From Lingula anatina (lineage: Eukaryota > Brachiopoda > Lingulata > Lingulida > Lingulidae): a DNA stretch of 50,139 bases. A program made the position numbers and the translations under genes. The stretch spans positions 317,138-367,276 of the forward strand of contig NW_019775624.1 of the NCBI RefSeq assembly GCF_001039355.2, in the 5' to 3' direction. Numbering within the stretch: the stretch's first letter is position 1; each line of letters opens with the position of its first letter. Positions 44,881 through 50,139 of the stretch are shown piece by piece. The notes below the pieces were generated by a model, which did not search any database, was not told the DNA's origin, and saw nothing but the letters and a program-made list of their open reading frames with translations.

Positions 44881-46019
44881 TATTGAGCACTAAATGGTAT
44901 GAATACATTTGCAGGCTCACTATAGACTACATTATTTACACAATATATAAAGGATATACATTTATATATGTTTACATATGTATTATGCTTAAATTACACG
45001 TGTTAAAGCATGTTATGCTATAAGGATAATTACTTAGTTAAGCTATTCACAGCATTATCAACAATTAGTGGCTGTGATGTACTAAATTGTAGGTGAACTA
45101 TGTATTTTAACAGCAGTTTTTACAAATTCTGCTATTACTTTGAGGCTTTTTTCACAGGGTGGATTCAGGAGAATTGACAATATCTGATCACTGTCCTCTA
45201 GACCCACCACACTGATTTTCAATAGCTCATCATGCATTCGTTGCCTTGCAACAGTGTATCTTGTACATTCCATGAGGAAGTGTTTTTCATCCTCTACACA
45301 GTTGCAGGTTTTACATTTTCTCTCATCAAGAGGAGTTTTAGGGTTTGTGTATCGGCCCCTTTCTATTGCTAGGTCGTGGTCACTTAGTCTAATTTTTGCC
45401 AGTATTTTGATATCTAAGGAGGAGACACTCATTTTGATGTAATTTTCACATTCATAAGATTTTTTAATTGTTTTGTATGTCCTCAATTTGTTTGAGGTCC
45501 AGCTATTTAATTCCTGCCAAAAGAGTTTTTCGATTTTTAAGTTCAATTTTTCTACTAGGTTTTCTATTTGGTGTATTTTCTTTGGTGGATTGCTATCTTC
45601 GGAGAAACCCCAACAATAGTGAAAAGATTGGATGGATTCTGTCCATGTGTTTCCCTTTGCTTTACAATTCTATTATTTGGCAGTTGTTCCAGTCTAAGAC
45701 TATATCTTTGGACAAGTTTGGCTATAGTTCGAAAAATAGGATACCTTCCGAGCTCGGCTCTAGACATGGTATTGCTAGCATGCTTTCTTAGACCTAGAAT
45801 CCATTTGCAAAACTTTAAGTGTACCTGTTCGAACGGCATTTTATTAATCTTTTTCAGAGACATGTTATTCTGTTTAAGTATCTCCTGTGACCAGACCTCA
45901 CAACCATAAAGCAAAATTGGTTTGATAAGTTTGTCAAATAAGTTCATGCACAAAAGTGGTTTGGAAATGTTTTGAGAGGCAAGTGCTCCTTTAAGGGAAA
46001 ACAGGGCTTTAAGGGCCTT

Positions 46020-47795
46020 TTACTTCAAATTTTCAATTGCTTCCCTTAATGAGCCAGTGTTGGAGCAAACTATTCCCAAATAGGGGTATTGTTTTACTTC
46101 TTCTATGGGTACATCATTTATGTGAAATTTTGTTTGATGGTTAAATTTACCCTTCTTGCTAAACACCATTATTTTTGTTTTCTTTGTATTTATGTGTAAC
46201 TTCCACTTTTGACAGTACTGTTCTAGTTTGTTCAGAAGATTTTGCAGTCCGTCCTTTGTTCTCGACAGTAGGACTAGGTCATCGGCATAAAGTATGTGGT
46301 TGATGCCATCTACCTTGTCTGTGGTTTTACATGTATGGAAGGATTCTTTTATGTCGTCTATAAATATATTAAAGAGTGTTGGACTTAGATTATCACCTTG
46401 GCGGATTCCAATTTTAGCAAAAAAGGGTCTGGTATAACTGTTTCCTGTGGAGATTCCTAATTTAGTATTTTTGTACATTTGTTTAATCACATTGTAAAAT
46501 TTTCCTCCTATTCCAAGTTTCTGTAATTTGAGAAGTAGACCTTTGTGCCACACTGAGTCAAATGCTTTTTTAAAATCAATAAAACATGCATAGACTTTCC
46601 TATTTTGACTAGTATATCTGTTAATAATTGATTTAAGTGTGAAAATGTGATCAGTTGTTCTGTAACTTGGTCTGAACCCACCCTGTTCTTCGCTAAGTTT
46701 GCCTTCCTTTTCAATCAGGTCAGTTAGCCTATTTGCCAGAATGGAATTGAATAACTTTCCCAAACAGCTTGTAATACAAAGGCCCCTGTAATTTGAGGGA
46801 TCCAAACACTCACCAGACTTATAGAGTGGTATAACTATGCCTAAATTCCAAGCATCAGGGATCTCACCGGAGTTTAAGATCAGGTTAAAGATTTTAGTCA
46901 TCGCACCAGTTAAGTACGGTCTCCCAGTCTTAAGCATTTCATTGCGTATACTATCTGCCCCAGGTGCTTTGCCATTTTTTAGCTTTCTGAGTGCTTTTTG
47001 GACCTCCAGAATGGTTATAGGGTCATCTAGTTTGGGATCCCCAGGGCAATCTTCATATTTTTTCAATTCATCATCAATGTCATTGTCACCTAGAGGCGGG
47101 ATACCACACAGTTGTTGGAAGTAATTGTGCCATACATCAGGGGCAATAAGGTTGTTCTGATCCTCTTCTTTTTTAAGTTTTTTGATAATTTGCCAAAATT
47201 CTTTGGGATTCTTTTCTTCAATGTTCAAAAGCTTTTCAAGGAGGTTGTCTTTATGATCTTGTTTTTTCTTTTTCAGAAGTTGCTTGTACTTTTTGCAAGC
47301 TTGATGATAAGTGTGAGAGATAAAGTGATTATTTGGGTTTTTGTGGAGTAGTCTCCCGAGGTGTTTGATATTTCGTTTTACTTCAATGCATTGATTGTCA
47401 AACCAGGGCTGTTTTTTATTCCTTTTTCTCTCATTACCATTTTTCTTTGACATTCTTTTTGTACGCAGTGATGCACTAGCTGCGTCATCTAGGATTTTAG
47501 TTAAAGACTGACATGCCTTATTTACTCCCTCTTTAGTAGTTGGGAAGGTGGAAGTTTGAAATTCACATATGGCTTCTGTTTTTTTCACTTTCCAGTTCAC
47601 TGAGGAATTTATCTGCAGAGTCGATGCCCCAGATGTACTGAATTTTTGGAGGGGAATAACTTTTGGTGATTCCTTGAAACCCTTACTTGCAATTGTAAGA
47701 TCTAGAAGACAGTGATCTGAGATGTAGTCAATTGGGTGAACAGTGAAATATTTTACACTATCAACTAGCTTATCACTCAAAATTGCATAATCCAT
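46020..47795 (-). pseudogene. Reverse transcriptase core of element D
   Basis: A 591-residue open frame. Residues 26-28 are the SDH motif ending the APE-type endonuclease. A basic linker follows (KKKKQDHKDNLLEKLLNIEE). The RT begins near KALRKLKNGKAPGADSIRNE. Palm motif A is CFIDFKKAFDSVWHKGLLLK with FIDF at about 405-408; IGIRQGDNLSPTLFNIFIDD is motif B; YADDLVLLSRTKDGLQNLL, with the catalytic YADD at 503-506, is motif C. All three carboxylates are intact. The frame ends at a single premature TAA before the thumb and C-terminal region. Function would be target-primed reverse transcription; as it stands it is a truncated, probably inactive product. Confidence 0.88.
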
Positions 47796-48007
47796 TGCAC
47801 TACAGCCCTTTTGATTGTAACATGTGTAGTACCCTAATGAATTTCATAACACTCTTCCATTCAGTATTCTCAAATTGCTACTAATGCATAATTCTACTAG
47901 GGTTCTTCCCTGGGAGTTTATGATACTGTCTAAGTTGTTCCGAGCAGGAGTGAGCATATCTGTGGGGTGGCTACCAGGCACTGGGATACCGTGTAAGTTA
48001 TCATTTT

Positions 48008-48037
48008 TATGTACAGACACAGATGTGTCTGTACATA
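48008..48037. repeat. 14-bp-arm palindrome at element D / satellite border
   Basis: TATGTACAGACACA, two bases (GA), then TGTGTCTGTACATA. It lies at the extreme 5' end of element D's coding remnant, 70 bp before the ~161-bp satellite. Confidence 0.8.
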
Positions 48038-48080
48038 TAGCCATCACCTGCGTCTGTCGTCGTCGCCGTGCACTTTGACC

Positions 48081-48860
48081 ACCGATAACACGATAAGTGA
48101 AAAACTGTTTTACCTTTTGGCTTGAAACTTACAGAACTGATGAACTTTCATAATATGCAGGTCAAGTTCGAAAATCAGCATGATCGGGCCATCTATATGG
48201 AAGTTATGCTGTTTTTTCACTTTTTTCAGCATATTTGCAACACCGATAACACGATAAGTGAAAAACCGTTTTACCTTTTGGCTTGAAACTTATGGAACTA
48301 ATGAATATTCATAATACGCAGGCCAAGTTCGAAAATCAGCATGATCGGGCCATTTTCTTGGAAGTTATGCTGTTTTTTCACTTTTTTCATCATTTTTATA
48401 ACACATATAACACGATTAGTGAAAAACCGTTTTACCTTTTAGCTTGAAACTTACATAATACGCAGGTCAAGTTCGAAAATCAGCATGATTGGGCCATTTT
48501 TATGGAAGTTATGCTGTTTTTTCATTTTTTTAAAGCATATATGCAACACTGATAACATGATAAATGAAAAACTGTTTTACCTTTTGGCTTGAAACTTACA
48601 GAACTGATGAATATTCATAATATACAGGTCAAGTTCGAAAATCAGCGTGATCGGACCAATTTTGTGGAAGTTATGCTGTTTTTTCACTTTTTTTCAGCAT
48701 GTATTCAATACCGATAACGCATTTCAAGGAAAATCAATTGGCCAATTGTCTTGAAATTTACAGGGGTGATCAGTCTTACTGAAATACAGACGGAGTTCGA
48801 AAATAAGCTCGATCGGTTCAGTTTTGGTGAAGTTATGCCTTTTTTGTATATAAGTGTTTT
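48081..48860. repeat. ~161-bp satellite, about five copies
   Basis: Units start ACCGATAACACGATAAGTGA at 48081 and 48242, with variants near 48403, 48548 and 48710. The third unit lacks ~15 bp, giving the one short step. Shared parts are TTTTACCTTTTGGCTTGAAA, CAAGTTCGAAAATCAGCATG and GAAGTTATGCTGTTTTTTCA. Confidence 0.9.
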
Positions 48861-49259
48861 TTTCCTTTGATTTAATTCTTAGGCATGTTAACAATCTCAT
48901 CTGTGAACTAATTAAATATGTAAAGGTATTCTTTTGACATTTTCTGCATCTTAACAATATTGTTAGTTGATTGTATAAAAAAAGATGGTAAACCTGTTAT
49001 TGTGTATTGTGTAATAAAGTGTCAAAAATGGAAATAATAATAAACTCATATCTTTACAGTTTGTCAGATTCAATCATTCACCATGTTCAGAATCTCAGAA
49101 TGGAGCAAACTGGACATTTAAAATTGTTCTATTGATATTTTTCCTATGTCAACAATTTTCTTAGTTGTTCATTTAAAAATGACAGTAAATTGATTATTTT
49201 GTTATATGAAAAAAAGTTGTTGAAAATGGAAAGAAAATCAATTCAATATAGTTATCTCT

Positions 49260-50100
49260 TGTTTACATTTTGGCATTTTGAAAGTGTGACTCTGAACTTC
49301 CATGGCCTTGAAGACCTTTCCATGTCACATTTTCTGTATGTCCATGATACTTTTATTTTATTATTAAAAATTGATGTTCATTATGTTATATTGCATGAAA
49401 GTTGAAGAAAACCCTATTTTGGAAATGGCTGCCAGAACTAATGTGCAGTTTGTGTTGGAAAATCAGTGTGATTGTTTTCTGTTTTGGAAGCAATGCAGCT
49501 CTATAGAGTGCTCTATGGGGCTACTGTTTATGGATGGTGGTAATTGTCCCTTGGGGTAGTCACAAGCTAAATTCAGAGCTATAAAATCATTTGCCTAATT
49601 AATTTCCAAGTGCCCATTAAATAAAATTACATAAAACACACGTTGAGACTTCCCAGTAAAGTCCCATAGGTTAAGCTCTCTTAACTGTGTCACATAATTA
49701 GGAATCTGAGATAATTATGCAGGTAAATGTTGTTTAATATTGCAAATAAGTTAACAAAAGAAAAAAAAATAGATGAATAACAGTGCCTTATTATCCTCAA
49801 ACACATTGGGGTTATTCATATCATGTTATTACAGCAAGATTAAAAGTTTGAATAGCAGCTTTAATGGGATATTTTTGTTGTGTTTTCTTTTTAATTTATT
49901 TTTCAAACACTGGCATTTTCAGCTCCCATCCACCTGAAGCTCTTCACATTTTCTGTATTTCCACATAAGCAGTTGCATTGGTTTTTATGTCTTTAAACAT
50001 TATGTTATATTATTTTATGCACTGTCATCATTATTCAAATATTGGGATTTCATTATGTGAATTTGAACTCTCATGGTCCTGAAACTGTAATCTTATTGCA
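49260..50100. repeat. Intronic repeat shared with window start
   Basis: The wording GTGACTCTGAACTTCCATGG...CCTGAAG followed by CACATTTTCTGTAT appears near 49285-49345, partially at 49915-49960 and at 50058-50090, and near 77-110 as GTGAACTTGAACTCCCATGG. This suggests tandemly duplicated intron sequence and hints that both ends of the window belong to one gene region. Confidence 0.4.
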
Positions 50101-50101
50101 G

Positions 50102-50139
50102 GGGTGGATTGAGGCCGTCTTCTGGGTCTTTCAGATTTT
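50102..50139 (+). CDS. Possible exon start, cut by window end
   Basis: TAATCTTATTGCAG is a good acceptor. The following 38 bases are open in two frames (GWIEAVFWVFQ or GLRPSSGSFR). Too short to identify; included because the intron repeat before it also occurs upstream of the polycystin-like exons. Confidence 0.25.

Larger units (their letters stand above)
45082..48050 (-). mobile_element. Non-LTR element D: near-complete ORF2 (endonuclease tail, RT, zinc knuckle)
   Basis: Reading on the minus strand: an APE-endonuclease piece (QGRTLVELCISSNLRILNGR, about 47844-47910), a frameshift, GYYTCYNQKGCSAMDYAI and the SDH motif; then the RT (46020-47795). A lone in-frame TAA at 46020-46022 follows, then GALASQNISKPLLCMNLFDK, LLYGCEVWS and AELGRYPI in the same frame. 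A frameshift near 45590 leads to the last part with CKTCNCVEDEKHFLMEC (C-x2-C-x7-H-x4-C), stop at 45082. Only three lesions separate it from one open frame, so it is the youngest large element here. The 5' end is truncated inside the endonuclease near 48050. Elements B and C are relatives. Confidence 0.85.

Noticed and set aside
46837-47351. Plus-strand open frames over element D
   Set aside because: They are antisense shadows of the reverse transcriptase.

Overview
This is nuclear DNA of a metazoan, most likely a marine invertebrate; I cannot name the species. It is AT-rich, intron-containing and dominated by repeats. Support comes from spliced exons with GT/AG borders, polycystin-1/REJ-type exons, a stand-alone P2X7 C-terminal (ballast) domain gene, several APE-type non-LTR retrotransposon relics, a Tc1/mariner relic with visible terminal inverted repeats, and MITEs ending in CAGTGGCGGAT-like termini. 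There are no bacterial-style operons, no intact rRNA or tRNA genes and no CRISPR array. One undetermined base (N) lies at 1217.

Layout. 0-1 kb: two + strand exons of a polycystin-1-like gene, plus a duplicated fragment of the first exon's 5' end. 1.2-5.4 kb: a nested stack of non-LTR elements. A CR1/L2-like element (A) is split by an antisense RTE fragment and again by a 5'-truncated element (B), whose insertion left a 13-bp target-site duplication. 5.8-8.8 kb: fold-back and tandem repeats. 8.86-10.32 kb: a dead Tc1/mariner element. 10.7-11.8 kb: a 3' fragment of a third non-LTR copy (C). 13.5-14.7 kb: the possible 3' end of an unidentified host gene. 16.6-17.1 kb: four tandem degenerate tRNA-like modules. 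20-23.4 kb: MITEs, a fold-back element and short tandem arrays.

24.4-36.05 kb is the most unusual part. It is a higher-order tandem array of ~192-bp monomers with ~500-bp spacers. At 29.78-33.76 kb the place of one spacer is taken by a ~4-kb island. The island holds a two-exon P2X7C-domain gene (+), a hydrophobic terminal exon (+) and a convergent two-exon gene (-) for a small basic protein with a W..LK..LGL motif.

36-44.9 kb: a proline-rich candidate exon with minisatellite-duplicated donors, a G27 tract, several copies of one MITE family and a TATA-containing repeat. 44.9-48.06 kb: a nearly complete non-LTR element (D, minus strand) with endonuclease remnant, reverse transcriptase and zinc knuckle. 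48.08-48.86 kb: a ~161-bp satellite. The last kilobase resembles the intronic repeats at the window start and may end in an exon.

The recognisable host genes do not form one pathway. Polycystin is a large membrane protein; the P2X7C and W..LK..LGL proteins look like soluble products of a repeat-embedded cassette. Most coding-like sequence here is retrotransposon debris.
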